A stretch of 64,000 bases of DNA, taken from contig NZ_AJHJ01000008.1 of NCBI RefSeq assembly GCF_000257645.1, forward strand, positions 112,499 to 176,498, in the 5' to 3' direction. The notes below the pieces were generated by a model, which was not told the DNA's origin, ran no database searches, and worked only from the letters and a program-made list of their open reading frames with translations. Every line of letters begins with the position of its first letter. Position 1 is the first letter of the stretch. This DNA comes from Serratia sp. M24T3. Lineage in GTDB: Bacteria > Pseudomonadota > Gammaproteobacteria > Enterobacterales > Enterobacteriaceae. Below, one piece after another: positions 1 to 9,420 of this stretch. Made by a program: the position numbers and the translations under genes.

Positions 1-2745
1 GCTACCTTGCTGCAGCAGTCTGGAGACAAAAGAATCAATCTGATTAATATTGTCTGAGATCATCAACACTTCACCTTCGGCGAGATGCTGTTCTAATTTT
101 TCACACAACTGCTTACCTGGTGTCAGGTTAAGCATGGCGAACACTCCCTTGAGCCGATGGGCAGTCTGGGAAAGCGATGTAAAATCACGACGTTGATTTT
201 CATTATACAGTTTCTCTAAATCTTCCGGTACTGTATCGACGAAAAGCGGGTAATAGTCGCTGGCGAGCAGCTGTTTAACATAGGCGTCGATCTCGTCTTC
301 GCCGGTACCGGAACCTGTTTTACCGTAAGCTGAATTTTCAACGCTGTTCGGGTCGGAGTAAGTCACATTCTGCTCCGCCTCTTCCAGCAATTGTTGTTCA
401 ATCAACAGTAAAGTTGCATCAATCAGGGCGCTGCCTATATTGTAATTGACGCGAATATAACGTTTTTCCAGTTTATGGAAGCCCAACTCATCGCTGGTGA
501 GCAGCAGCGTAAAGCTATCGCTATTTTGTGCATTATCGGTCAATAATACATCATATTCACGCGTCGGTTGTCGTTCGTCGGCCACGATACAAATCGCACC
601 ATAGGCACTCATCACCCGTGTAACAATTCCGCGAACTTCATCAGCGGTGATGTCCAGCAGCACGGTAACATCTTCCAGCAGACCTTCATCGGATGCTTCG
701 GCCTCGGTATCGACTGCTTCCTGCGTTTGCTTGATACGTACCGTGTAGCGGGTGCCAATATCAATCTTACTGCGGATCTCCAGTTGGCCACCCAATTTTT
801 TGCACAGTTGATTACAAAGATAGAAGGTCAATCCCGAGCCGTGGTTAAAACGGTCTACCAGCGTCTGACTCAGGAACGGATAGTTGAGATTGCTCAGCTC
901 TTCTTTCGATATGCCACTGCCGGTGTCGGTAATGTGGAAAATCAACTGATCTGGATGCTCTGGGTCCTGTTCACTGGTCAGCGTGATTTTGCCAACAGAA
1001 GTGGCAACAATTGCGTAATCAAGCAGAAGAGAAAGGATCTTTTTCACTGCCGATGCATCGCCAAGGTAATGATTCTGCGGGTTCATCTCGAAATGATTCA
1101 GCAGCACCAGGCCTTTCTGGTTGATTTTTGGTAAGGCATCCATCAGCAATTCGTCAGTCAGCGTAGCAAGCGAATAACGCTGTGTCGCCGGCTGCCAGTC
1201 CTGGGTTTCCAGACGAGTGAGCTGAGTGATGTTATCCACCAGCGTCAGGGTATCTTTCGAACCATTAAGCAGCGTTTGTTCAAGTTTATATCGGTCGTCG
1301 GCGCTACCCGAAGCATGAAGTTTTTCCACTATGCCATGTAATTCAATCAACGGCTGATGCAACTCGATGCCCAGATTATGTAGCATTAGCTTGCGTGCCT
1401 GAAGGTTTCTTTCGTGCTCGCGGCGTGCCTGTTGAAGCGTTTTGTTGACCATCGCCTCTTTATCCTGATCGTGCATCAGGAACAGGTAGGTATCTGGCGC
1501 TATCTGGCTGCGCACCATTCTGATTTCATAAACTTCATTATTTACCGTCGCCTGAATTACCCCGTGGTGCTCCTCGGCCATGTTGGCAATCTTGTCGAGG
1601 CTGAGATGTGGCAATAGCTGTTCGGCAATCTTGTTGCTGACCACCACGCTGTGGCTGCTGAAGTTGTAAATCAACAGTCCAACGGACAGGTTGGAAATAA
1701 TCTCCTGATTCAATGCCTGCTGGGTGTGCAGCTGGTGTGCCAGGTTCTCGCTAGGGCGGATAAATTTATGACGGATCAGATAAATACCGACCATCGCCAT
1801 GCCGAGCAGAATGAGGTTTACCAGAATTAACCAGAAATTGTTGTGCAATAGATCGACGATCAGAGCAATCAACGGGATTCGATAGGTCAGATTCAGCGGA
1901 GAATTGCTTAGCGGTGCTGTCAGGTAAATCGACCAGTCGTGCAGGGTCACAGTGCTGCCCGCGTTGGGGTCTTGCGGCGCATCGCCTTCGTTGACTGTGT
2001 CATTGTTGCTGGTCAGCTGGAAATTGTCCCTTGCGAGATTACCAGGGACTAAATCGCTCATAGGCAGATCAAAAGCGATTACCGTCGCCAGATTGCCAGG
2101 GTTATTGAAGGTGGTACGCAGCGAGAAGAAGTAATCGTTGGAATTTCGCTGCTTGCGCAGGTTGGAGTAACTTTCACGCTCGTCCAGCGTATTGGCCTGT
2201 TGCAGCATTTCTGCGCGACGGGCCTGCAATCCCGCATAAAAATAGTTTTCTTTTAGCCTAGAGTCTTGCTGCTGCAACGGCTGAGTAGTCACCATCATCA
2301 GGCTGTTGTCTTGCCCATTGAGATAATACAGGGTGTAAGGCTGGTTTTTAGCGCCCCACTGGTCATCGAGAAAATTGGAAATCTTGAGTGTGAGATCAAG
2401 CGTGGCCGCGTCATGGGTGCCATAAATTACCGCATCGGTTTTCTTGTGCGGCTTATTAATGAAAAACATGTCCTGACGCAGCTTCACTTCCTGCACGTTT
2501 GGCGGAATTTGTGCCAGTGGCTGACCTGTATAATTATCGTAAATCTGGTAGGTCAGGTAACGATAATGATCGACGCGCTTTTGCAGGCGTTCGGCAGTGT
2601 ATTGCACAGTGTGCAGTCTGTCGCTCAAATAGGCATTGGTATAGTTATAGCCATACAGGCCCAGGCCGATTGCCAACAGCAAAATGAAGACCCAAAATGA
2701 TCGCGTAATATTGGCCGAATTCAGCGATAAATATTTACTTGGCAT
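1..2745 (-). CDS. rcsD: RcsD phosphotransfer protein (3' end cut by window edge)
   Basis: Inner-membrane histidine phosphotransfer protein of the Rcs envelope-stress phosphorelay; it passes phosphate from RcsC to RcsB. The frame opens with ATG at 2745 (MPSKYLSLNS), has a first membrane segment at about residues 15-33 (FWVFILLLAIGLGLYGY), a large periplasmic region, a second membrane segment near residues 305-330, a degenerate kinase-like region, and near the window edge the HPt motif HRLKG (about residue 864), whose His is the phosphoacceptor. 915 codons are visible with no stop, slightly beyond the usual family length of about 890, so only the last few residues can be missing. The gene lies beside a MicF-like RNA and an ompC-type porin, as in E. 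coli. rcsB should follow just outside the window. Identity is firm; the exact C-terminus is unseen. Confidence 0.93.
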   Translation of the reverse strand, partial: MPSKYLSLNSANITRSFWVFILLLAIGLGLYGYNYTNAYLSDRLHTVQYTAERLQKRVDHYRYLTYQIYDNYTGQPLAQIPPNVQEVKLRQDMFFINKPHKKTDAVIYGTHDAATLDLTLKISNFLDDQWGAKNQPYTLYYLNGQDNSLMMVTTQPLQQQDSRLKENYFYAGLQARRAEMLQQANTLDERESYSNLRKQRNSNDYFFSLRTTFNNPGNLATVIAFDLPMSDLVPGNLARDNFQLTSNNDTVNEGDAPQDPNAGSTVTLHDWSIYLTAPLSNSPLNLTYRIPLIALIVDLLHNNFWLILVNLILLGMAMVGIYLIRHKFIRPSENLAHQLHTQQALNQEIISNLSVGLLIYNFSSHSVVVSNKIAEQLLPHLSLDKIANMAEEHHGVIQATVNNEVYEIRMVRSQIAPDTYLFLMHDQDKEAMVNKTLQQARREHERNLQARKLMLHNLGIELHQPLIELHGIVEKLHASGSADDRYKLEQTLLNGSKDTLTLVDNITQLTRLETQDWQPATQRYSLATLTDELLMDALPKINQKGLVLLNHFEMNPQNHYLGDASAVKKILSLLLDYAIVATSVGKITLTSEQDPEHPDQLIFHITDTGSGISKEELSNLNYPFLSQTLVDRFNHGSGLTFYLCNQLCKKLGGQLEIRSKIDIGTRYTVRIKQTQEAVDTEAEASDEGLLEDVTVLLDITADEVRGIVTRVMSAYGAICIVADERQPTREYDVLLTDNAQNSDSFTLLLTSDELGFHKLEKRYIRVNYNIGSALIDATLLLIEQQLLEEAEQNVTYSDPNSVENSAYGKTGSGTGEDEIDAYVKQLLASDYYPLFVDTVPEDLEKLYNENQRRDFTSLSQTAHRLKGVFAMLNLTPGKQLCEKLEQHLAEGEVLMISDNINQIDSFVSRLLQQGS

Positions 2746-2766
2746 GGTGGTGAGGCTTTTCCTTGA

Positions 2767-3933
2767 TTAGCGCGTTACGGCGCGGGCACTGGCGGTAACC
2801 AGCAGCATCAGCGCAGCAACGAAACTTAATGCAATCGACAAACTGAATACTTGAGCAATAAAGCCAACCAGAGCCGGGCCGGCTAAAATTCCGGCATAAC
2901 CCAGCGTGGTGACCGACGCAATTGCCAGATTGGCTGGCATGGTTTTTTGATTTCCGGCGGCGCTGAACATAATAGGCACCAGATTCGAAGCGCCAAAACC
3001 GACCATAACAAAACCCACCGCCACAGCATAGAGACTATCTACGGCCACGGAAAGCAGTAGCCCTGCGCAGGCAAGAAGGCTGCCGAAAAATAGCACTTTG
3101 AAGCGACCGAAATAGTTAACTACTTTATCGCCGGAAAGGCGGCCAATGGTCATTGCTACCGCAAACAGGGTATAACCTATCCCCGCATGATGTGGACTGA
3201 CCGCGCGTTCGCTGGTTAAAAATAGTGCGCTCCAGTCAAGCATCGCGCCTTCGGTCATAAACATCACGAAACACAGCAGTCCGAGGAAGATTACCCAGCC
3301 TCGCGGTAGCACCAGCATGGGATCGCCTTGCTTGCTGCGAGTATCTTGCCAGAGATGCCTGCTGACCGCGAACAGCGTAATTAGCGTCACCGCGATCACC
3401 ACAAGGCTGGCGATAAACGGCGTAAAGCTCAACGATAACAGACCGCTTACTGCCAATGCGCCCAGAATGCAGCCGATACTGAAGAATCCGTGAAAGCCTG
3501 ACATCATTGCACGGCCGCTGGCTTTCTCGACAACCACGGCGTGGACGTTCATCGCCACGTCAACCATGCCCATCGCCACGCCGAACAGCAATAATGCCAG
3601 TGCCATACCAGCGGTTGTGTCCATCAAGGTCAGCAGCGGAAGGTCTATGCAGATAAGCACGAGTGCCAGAATGATCACCGCTTTGCAGCCAAGTTTTCCG
3701 GTCAGCATGCCGGTTAAAGGCATCGAAAAGGTTGAACCCGCGCCGAGGCACAGTAATAGTAGCCCCAGCGTGCCGTCGCTAATATCAAGGCGCGTTTTAA
3801 CGAACGGCACCAGCGGCGCCCAGGCCGACATGGCGAATCCGGAAAGTAAAAAGATAATACGGGTCGACATCTGTTGGGCTCGGCCCGGTCTGGCTGCTGG
3901 CTTGGCTAGCGCTATCGTCGATTCGGCTGGCAT
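2767..3933 (-). CDS. MFS transporter, YbjJ-like
   Basis: Predicted inner-membrane carrier of the major facilitator superfamily, 388 residues, with about twelve hydrophobic segments. The family resemblance is to YbjJ and fucose-permease-like carriers: an MFS loop region at LTGMLTGKLGCKAV (about residues 72-85), and the helix-5 stretch MSGFHGFFSIGCILG, which recalls MHGFYSLGTLAG of YbjJ. The substrate cannot be read from the sequence. The start is the ATG at 3933, with AAAGGA 11 bases upstream; a Met at residue 22 (MSTRIIF) is a possible alternative. It ends 21 bases before rcsD and is transcribed in the same direction, so it could read into rcsD. In E. coli this position between micF and rcsD is empty, so the gene is an insertion relative to that layout. 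Confidence 0.82.
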   Translation of the reverse strand: MPAESTIALAKPAARPGRAQQMSTRIIFLLSGFAMSAWAPLVPFVKTRLDISDGTLGLLLLCLGAGSTFSMPLTGMLTGKLGCKAVIILALVLICIDLPLLTLMDTTAGMALALLLFGVAMGMVDVAMNVHAVVVEKASGRAMMSGFHGFFSIGCILGALAVSGLLSLSFTPFIASLVVIAVTLITLFAVSRHLWQDTRSKQGDPMLVLPRGWVIFLGLLCFVMFMTEGAMLDWSALFLTSERAVSPHHAGIGYTLFAVAMTIGRLSGDKVVNYFGRFKVLFFGSLLACAGLLLSVAVDSLYAVAVGFVMVGFGASNLVPIMFSAAGNQKTMPANLAIASVTTLGYAGILAGPALVGFIAQVFSLSIALSFVAALMLLVTASARAVTR

Positions 3934-4093
3934 CTGGTCGTCAATCCTTTGTTATTGTTCTTGGAAGTCCATTTGCAGGAGATAACGAATATTTGTCGAT
4001 AAACGGCTATCATTCAATAAAAAAAGCCAGTTTTGGGTAAAACTGGCCGCATATTCTAACAGATAGCTTCGGGCAGTGTTATTTCCGATCGTC

Positions 4094-6121
4094 CTAATCT
4101 GCCTGCTGTGTCACGGATTCTTCATCGGGCAAAGTCGGTGCCTTGCTTAGTCGATAAGGCGCGGTAAAGTCTGCGCCATCGACTTTGCGTTTGTCTTGCC
4201 ACAGGCTCATGCGCGCGCGAAGTGAACCCTCCAGCTGTGTCAGGGCATGGCGGGCAACGTCTGATTCAGGATTTAGCTCAAGCACGAAATTCATCAACTG
4301 CCAGGCAATATATTTATTCTTCTTGCAGCTGATGCCCTGCATGTAAGCCATGCCGAGAGTATATGCCGCTTCGAAACGCTCGGAATGGCTGGTCTGAGCC
4401 AAAATTGCAGGCAAATCGATTTCCACCGCCTGACGTTTGTCTGCATCCGGCCCGAGATCCAGCGCACAGCTTGCACGCCAGTAGTCCGCCGAAGGGTGAC
4501 CCGCATCGCTGGCGCGCTGATACCACTGCATCGCCTGCTGATAATCCACTTCGCCGCCGAGGCCTTCGCGCAGGGCATTGGCGCAGCTGAACATTGCCGG
4601 TACCAGACCTGAACGCGCTGCGCTTAACACACAGTCGAGGGCATTGCTGTCATTATGTAAAGCTTCCGGGACATCCTGGTGCCAGGCATTACGATAAAAG
4701 AAGAACAGTTCATAGCTGTGAATTGCGCTGCCACGACGCGCCATTTCGGTCATCAGAAAATGTGTCGCGTCGAGGTCATCATTAATAGCCATGTCGTGGG
4801 CCAGCACCAGTAAGTCTTTACTCACTGACTCGGTAGACTGTTGCTGCTTCATGAGAGACCAGGCGCAATCCATTAACCCGTTGCTCAAGGCAGGATCGCA
4901 AGGCAGACCGTAAAGTCCGTAATTAACCGCAGCGGCGGCAAAAGCGGTCAGCAGTGGATCATCGGCGCGATTGATGGCGCGGACAAGCAGTGATGTCAGC
5001 ACCGATAGGCCCTGCAGCTGCTCATTCGCCAGCACGGCGCGCGAGATAAACAGCGCGGCAAACTTACCCGGCATAGCGTCGGGAGCAACGGCAAACAGCT
5101 CGGCATAAACCTGTAACCCGGCGCTGTCGTCATCTTGCCAATAGGCGATACAGGTCCCGGCGAGATTTAACAATGCGATACGTGTAGCCGGCTCGAGGGG
5201 CTGAGCCAACAGTGCCGTTAATTGCTGCTGTAATTTTTCGGCCCGAGGGGACTCGCGATCGGCTATTTCACCGGCCAGGGCGTCGAGCAGGGCATTGGCG
5301 CGGAACTGATTACGCTCGTCATCGCTAAATTCTGCGCACATCGGGCCTTCGATAATCTGATTTTGCTGCTCTTCGCCGCCGCCCCAATAGCTTGAATGGA
5401 ACAGCAGATAGGACTCCATACTGCCGACATCGCTGTGACGCACCGACATCGCCATACGCAGCCAATAATCCAGCGCATCTTCCTGGTCACGGCGAGTTTG
5501 TTGCAGCGCCGAGGGCAACTGTTGCGGCCAATGGGTCGCCGGGGCAACACCTAATTCATAGAGATAAGCGGCACCCTGATGCCAAACCGGGCTGTCTTTG
5601 ATATTAAACTGCTCGTGCAAAGGTTTGGGTGATTGACCGACAAACAATGCGCGCAGCCAGTAAGGTTCGCCAAATCCGCCAGCAAGATTCATCATGTGTC
5701 TGAAAGCATGGGTAGGGCGCGGGTGGCAGGCAATAGCATTAAGGAAAGAAAGTACTGCATAGTCACAGCACAGTTGCGCGCCAAGCCATTGTGAATCTTC
5801 TACTTCGTGCTCTGGCCCTTTACCTCGGCGGATAACCCACGCCTGCTCGTGCCAGAACATCCCCATCAGGCAGTGGACGTGATAGCTGGTCGGGCACTGT
5901 TGCACCCAGTCATTAAGAATTTCCAGCCGCTGGTGGGCGTTTTCGTCCTTGGAGAATAGGGTGTCGGGATGCATGATTAAACCATAAGCGTTGCCTGCTT
6001 CAGTCTGGTTCTGCCAACCGCGCATTTGTGACAACAGCCACTCGTCTAATTTCAGGAAACGGCGGGTTGCCAGAAGCATTTGTGCCTTGGCGATGTTGTC
6101 TTGCTTGTCCGGTTGTTGCAT
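4094..6121 (-). CDS. DUF4034 / Sel1-repeat protein
   Basis: Protein of 675 residues with no signal peptide and no membrane segments, hence probably cytoplasmic. The first 260 residues, rich in Trp and His (for example WLLSQMRGWQNQTEAGNAYG and LMGMFWHEQAW), resemble DUF4034 proteins. The C-terminal third carries Sel1/TPR-like alpha-alpha repeats, such as AMQWYQRASDAGHPSADYW and AAYTLGMAYMQGISCKKNKY, a fold used for protein-protein contacts. The ATG at 6121 has AAGGA five bases upstream and is preferred to an in-frame GTG at 6136. The frame is clean. It sits between the MFS gene and the micF/ompC region, with 160 bases to the MFS gene, and has no obvious pathway link. Function unknown; the domain call is by appearance only. 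Confidence 0.72.
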   Translation of the reverse strand: MQQPDKQDNIAKAQMLLATRRFLKLDEWLLSQMRGWQNQTEAGNAYGLIMHPDTLFSKDENAHQRLEILNDWVQQCPTSYHVHCLMGMFWHEQAWVIRRGKGPEHEVEDSQWLGAQLCCDYAVLSFLNAIACHPRPTHAFRHMMNLAGGFGEPYWLRALFVGQSPKPLHEQFNIKDSPVWHQGAAYLYELGVAPATHWPQQLPSALQQTRRDQEDALDYWLRMAMSVRHSDVGSMESYLLFHSSYWGGGEEQQNQIIEGPMCAEFSDDERNQFRANALLDALAGEIADRESPRAEKLQQQLTALLAQPLEPATRIALLNLAGTCIAYWQDDDSAGLQVYAELFAVAPDAMPGKFAALFISRAVLANEQLQGLSVLTSLLVRAINRADDPLLTAFAAAAVNYGLYGLPCDPALSNGLMDCAWSLMKQQQSTESVSKDLLVLAHDMAINDDLDATHFLMTEMARRGSAIHSYELFFFYRNAWHQDVPEALHNDSNALDCVLSAARSGLVPAMFSCANALREGLGGEVDYQQAMQWYQRASDAGHPSADYWRASCALDLGPDADKRQAVEIDLPAILAQTSHSERFEAAYTLGMAYMQGISCKKNKYIAWQLMNFVLELNPESDVARHALTQLEGSLRARMSLWQDKRKVDGADFTAPYRLSKAPTLPDEESVTQQAD

Positions 6122-6557
6122 GCGATTCCTTGTCACCTGATCAATAGTCGAAATGTGCCAGTGTAGCGACCCTCGAAGCTCGCCACAGCGGGATTGGTCT
6201 TATAGTAACGGAATCTGCAATCACCTTCTTGGTTAACTGACAACAGAATTTGGAAAAAACGTGGAGGTTAAAGGCATTTCATTAATAAGGTTAAACAATA
6301 AATAAAAACCTTACTGACTGTATGTTAAATCAACCACCAATAACTAAATCGCTGTTTTATATTATTGATTTAAATATTGACTATTAAAGAATTGTCATAA
6401 ATGGTTGGGTGTTTATACCAAAGATATATTTTAAAACTGATAAATAATGAGCTTAATTCGTGCCGTGAAATAAATGGCTATTTAGAGAACTCAGATTTTT
6501 CAAGAAGGTTGAGTAAAGGGTGGGGTAATAACCATTATAAACTACAGCACTAAATGC

Positions 6558-6640
6558 AAAAAAAACCGGCCATAAGGCCGGCTGTTGTGTCCAAAAACAG
6601 GGGATAATGAAAGTAATAAATAACAAATAATGATGATAGC
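6558..6640 (-). ncRNA. micF: MicF antisense small RNA
   Basis: Read on the minus strand, a TATAAT (6653-6648) is followed 7 bases later by GCTATCATCATTA (from 6640), which is the conserved 5' end of MicF, the seed that pairs with ompF mRNA. The RNA ends in a perfect hairpin (CCGGCC / GGCCGG, 6566-6581) followed by a run of eight T, a rho-independent terminator. Length is about 83 nt, against 93 in E. coli. It lies upstream of and divergent from the ompC-type porin and points toward rcsD, exactly the E. coli arrangement. In E. coli it silences ompF translation with Hfq and is activated by OmpR, SoxS/MarA/Rob. The middle of the RNA is less like E. coli, which is usual. Identity rests on seed, terminator and synteny together. 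Confidence 0.88.
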
Positions 6641-6800
6641 GGGATTGATTATAGAGCAAAGCCCAGATTTTGATTTATCACTTAGTGCGTTTTACATTGC
6701 CTTCATCTTACTGATTTTAATGGTTTAATATTTATTTTAGCGATAAGTGCCTTATTTTTTTTATTTACACTGCTGACAAAAGTTCAGAGAAATACAATAT

Positions 6801-6886
6801 TTGTTACATTTACTTATTAATATGAAACACTATCACTAATTCAGTATCATTTTCTTTATGGATTAATACAGATAAATCCTGAGAAT
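6801..6886 (+). promoter_or_regulatory. ompC promoter with OmpR-type boxes
   Basis: TTGTTACATTTACTTATT (6801-6818) and ATATGAAACACTATCACT (6820-6837) resemble the TTACATTTTGAAACATCT OmpR boxes of E. coli ompC. They are followed by AGTATCAT (6843-6850) and a GAGAAT -10 (6881-6886) with GGCTTG behind it, the same order as in the E. coli ompC promoter (AGTATCAT ... GAGAAT ... GACTTG). This predicts a leader of roughly 84 nt. A second TATAAT (6931-6936) lies closer to the gene but has no -35. Box limits are by eye. Confidence 0.68.
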
Positions 6887-6976
6887 AGGCTTGTCTGTCG
6901 AGTACAACAATTTTTTCACATTCGTAAACTTATAATCCAGTGGCGGCAACTCGACACCTATAATGAGGATAGATAA

Positions 6977-8098
6977 ATGAAACTTCGCGTTCTTTCACTT
7001 GTGATCCCTGCGATATTATTCGCAGGTGCGTCAAGTGCGGCAGAAATCTACAACAAAGACGGCAATATATTAGATCTGAACGGTAAAGTAGACGCAGAGC
7101 ATTATTTCTCAAAAAATGACGGTGTCGATGGCGACCAGTCCTATTTGCGTTTTGGCTTCGATGGTCAGACAAAGATCAGCGATCAACTTACTGGTTATGG
7201 CCAGTGGGAGTATCAGGCAGCATTAAACTCTGCCGAAGAAGAAGGTACTGCCAATAGCTATACCCGTGTAGGTTTCGCCGGTCTGAAATTCGGCAATTGG
7301 GGTTCACTGGATTACGGCCGTAACTACGGCGTGCTGTATGACATCGGTTCATGGACTGACGTCCTGCCAGAGTTCGGGGGTGACACTTACACCCCTGATA
7401 ACTTTATGGAACAGCGCGGCAACGGTATGCTGACCTATCGCGCTACCGACTTCTTTGGTCTGATCAAAGGGCTGAACATTGCTCTGCAGTATCAGGGTAA
7501 AAATGACAACCCGGGCGGTGAATCCTCAGGTCGTTCTGCTCAGGCAGCAAACGGCGACGGTTACGGTATGTCTGCAACTTATGACCTGGGAATGGGCATC
7601 AGTGCAGCAGCTGCTTACACCAGCTCCAAGCGCACCACCGATCAAAACGAGCTGGACTATGGCGATGGCAACCGCGCCAAGGCCGGTAGCCTGGGTCTGA
7701 AATATGATGCCAACAATGTTTATCTGGCAGCGATGGTGACTCGTACCAAGGATTTGACCCGCATTGGCGATGATTCAGACGATCTCGACGGCTTTGCCAA
7801 CAAAGCGACTAACTTTGAGGCGGTTGCACAGTACCAGTTCGACAGCGGCCTGCGCCCATCGTTGGCGTTCCTGCAATCGCGCGGTAAAGGCATTAACAGT
7901 GATGTTGCGGGGGGTACCAACTATGGTACTCAGAATATCGAGAAATATATCGATATCGGCACTTACTACTACTTCAACAAAAACATGTCTACCTTCATCG
8001 ACTATAAACTTAACTTGATGAAAACCAATGATTTCACAGACGCTACGGGCATTAATACCAAAGACGTTGTAGCGGTAGGCCTGATTTACCAGTTCTAA
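6977..8098 (+). CDS. ompC: OmpC-type outer-membrane porin
   Basis: Trimeric general porin of the outer membrane, 373 residues. A signal peptide ([21 protein letters not shown], cut before AEIYNKDGN) precedes the mature N-terminus typical of enterobacterial OmpC/OmpF/PhoE. The constriction loop 3 region contains [12 protein letters not shown] and [13 protein letters not shown], a hallmark of this family, and the chain ends LIYQF with the terminal Phe needed for BAM assembly. The start ATG has GAGGATAG upstream. The call of ompC rather than ompF rests on the adjacent divergent MicF RNA and rcsD, as in E. coli. OmpR boxes lie upstream and a terminator downstream, so it is probably monocistronic and osmoregulated. 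Confidence 0.9.
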   Translation: MKLRVLSLVIPAILFAGASSAAEIYNKDGNILDLNGKVDAEHYFSKNDGVDGDQSYLRFGFDGQTKISDQLTGYGQWEYQAALNSAEEEGTANSYTRVGFAGLKFGNWGSLDYGRNYGVLYDIGSWTDVLPEFGGDTYTPDNFMEQRGNGMLTYRATDFFGLIKGLNIALQYQGKNDNPGGESSGRSAQAANGDGYGMSATYDLGMGISAAAAYTSSKRTTDQNELDYGDGNRAKAGSLGLKYDANNVYLAAMVTRTKDLTRIGDDSDDLDGFANKATNFEAVAQYQFDSGLRPSLAFLQSRGKGINSDVAGGTNYGTQNIEKYIDIGTYYYFNKNMSTFIDYKLNLMKTNDFTDATGINTKDVVAVGLIYQF

Positions 8099-8158
8099 GC
8101 ATTGCCTTTTACAGACACAGATACAAAGACACAGACAGAAAAGACATAGATAGAAAAG

Positions 8159-8185
8159 ACGCAGCCCTGGGGTTGCGTTTTTTTT
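8159..8185 (+). terminator. Rho-independent terminator of ompC
   Basis: ACGCAGCC ctg GGGTTGCGT with one G-T pair, followed by eight T. It stands 60 bases after the porin stop, behind a purine-rich low-complexity tract of ACAGAC/AAAGAC repeats (8111-8160). Confidence 0.82.
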
Positions 8186-8202
8186 GCCGTTGGGCCGCTT
8201 AG

Positions 8203-8796
8203 TCAGGCTGTTGCAGACCACTGCTCGAGCAGCAAACATAGCATTTGCTGTAAAAGTTGCGTCGCCTTGACAGCGTCGTTCTCCATTTGTGCCTTCACGA
8301 TTGCTCCATCAATCAATAGCGCAGCACTCTCGGCTATCTGATTTTTATCTGAGAATTCCTTAAAATATCCGGCTATCACGTCGACCATGTCTTTTTTGTG
8401 CGCTACTGAAATCTTCAATACTTCAGGAAGGGCATCACCATATTCCAGACTGCTATTGATAAAGGCACAGCCGCGATAGTCCCCACGCGTGAACCATTCC
8501 AGCAAAGTTGCCGCTAATGCAGCTGGAAAAGGAATTGCTGTCGATGTCTTCTCACGCAAAGTTTCACTAAACCAGCATATCCAGCGCTGGTGGCGATAGT
8601 CTAGAAAGGCCAGAACCAGGGCTGATTTACTCGGATAGTGCCGGTAAAACGTGACCTTGGTGACACCCGCCTGTTTGATAATTAAATCAATACCGGTAGC
8701 GCGAATACCGTCGCGATAAAACAGGTCATGGGCAGTGTGCAGGATCCGCTCGCGCGCGGCGAGTGAAGTGGTTGCAGGAGAGGGCCGCATTTCCAT
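8203..8796 (-). CDS. TetR-family transcriptional repressor
   Basis: 197-residue one-component regulator. The N-terminal TetR helix-turn-helix is clear: RERILHTAHDLFYRDGIRAT (about residues 15-34), then IDLIIKQAGVTKVTFYRHY, with the recognition helix containing VTKVTFYRHYPSK. The C-terminal ligand domain (LEWFTRGDYRGCAFINSSLE) resembles regulators of small electrophile or drug responses, but the ligand is unknown. The ATG at 8796 has AGGA six bases upstream; an in-frame TTG at 8814 is less likely. It diverges from the DUF1348 gene across 138 bases holding two perfect 18-bp palindromes, its likely operators, so it probably represses both itself and that gene. Confidence 0.86.
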   Translation of the reverse strand: MEMRPSPATTSLAARERILHTAHDLFYRDGIRATGIDLIIKQAGVTKVTFYRHYPSKSALVLAFLDYRHQRWICWFSETLREKTSTAIPFPAALAATLLEWFTRGDYRGCAFINSSLEYGDALPEVLKISVAHKKDMVDVIAGYFKEFSDKNQIAESAALLIDGAIVKAQMENDAVKATQLLQQMLCLLLEQWSATA

Positions 8797-8839
8797 AAAG
8801 CATCCTGTTGGCAAGTCGATTGGTTAATAGTTAATACAT

Positions 8840-8894
8840 GTAGACAGCTTTGTCTACATCGGCTAGTGTGACAGAAGTAGACAGAGTTGTCTAC
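8840..8894. promoter_or_regulatory. Paired 18-bp palindromic operators
   Basis: GTAGACAGCTTTGTCTAC (8840-8857) and GTAGACAGAGTTGTCTAC (8877-8894) share the arms GTAGACA / TGTCTAC and stand 37 bp apart start to start, on nearly the same face of the helix. One lies 44 bp from the TetR start and the other 41 bp from the DUF1348 start, so each may cover one of two divergent promoters. They are the obvious binding sites for the adjacent TetR protein. Confidence 0.82.
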
Positions 8895-8934
8895 GTAAGG
8901 TGCAGAAGCATTATCTATTAAAAGTGAGGAAATA

Positions 8935-9420
8935 ATGACCGATAACAACAGTTCAAATGTGAAAAAACCACTACCGCCCTTTACGCGAGAAAGCGCCGCC
9001 GAAAAAGTTCGCCTTGCCGAGGATGCCTGGAATAGCCGTGACCCACAGCGTGTCAGTCAGGTTTACTCTGTTGATACCCGTTGGCGCAACCGCAGTGAGT
9101 TTGTCAGCGGTCAATCAGATGTGGTGGAGTTCTTGCAGCGAAAATGGGCGAAAGAGTTGGATTATCGACTGATTAAAGAGCTTTGGGCTTTTGATGGCGA
9201 GCGTATTGCTGTGCGCTTTGCTTACGAATGGCACGACGACTCGGGTAATTGGTTCCGCAGCTTTGGTAACGAAAACTGGGCATTCAATGAACAGGGATTA
9301 ATGTACGAGCGCCACGCCTGTATTAACGATTTACCGATTAAAGAATCAGATCGTAAATTTAACTGGCCGCTGGGGCGTAGACCCGACGATCATCCGGGTC
9401 TTGGTGAGTTAGGTTTTTAA
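8935..9420 (+). CDS. DUF1348 / SnoaL-like protein
   Basis: Small soluble protein of 161 residues in the NTF2-like superfamily, DUF1348 group. Family traits seen are [18 protein letters not shown] near the N-terminus, [12 protein letters not shown], the charged [18 protein letters not shown] strand, and the C-terminal [15 protein letters not shown]. Proteins of this kind occur beside TetR regulators in many proteobacteria, but no reaction is established to my knowledge. The ATG follows GTGAGGAAATA. It is transcribed away from the TetR gene and is the likely target of that repressor. The AraC-type gene downstream converges on it and ends immediately beside its stop codon, with no gap. Confidence 0.8.
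   Translation: MTDNNSSNVKKPLPPFTRESAAEKVRLAEDAWNSRDPQRVSQVYSVDTRWRNRSEFVSGQSDVVEFLQRKWAKELDYRLIKELWAFDGERIAVRFAYEWHDDSGNWFRSFGNENWAFNEQGLMYERHACINDLPIKESDRKFNWPLGRRPDDHPGLGELGF

Noticed and set aside
568..2700. Several plus-strand open frames within the first 2.7 kb
   Set aside because: They are antisense to rcsD, whose minus frame is continuous and has recognisable membrane and HPt motifs.
8105..8160. Low-complexity ACAGAC/AAAGAC tract after ompC as a repeat element
   Set aside because: Irregular units and no second copy seen; probably drifted sequence before the terminator.
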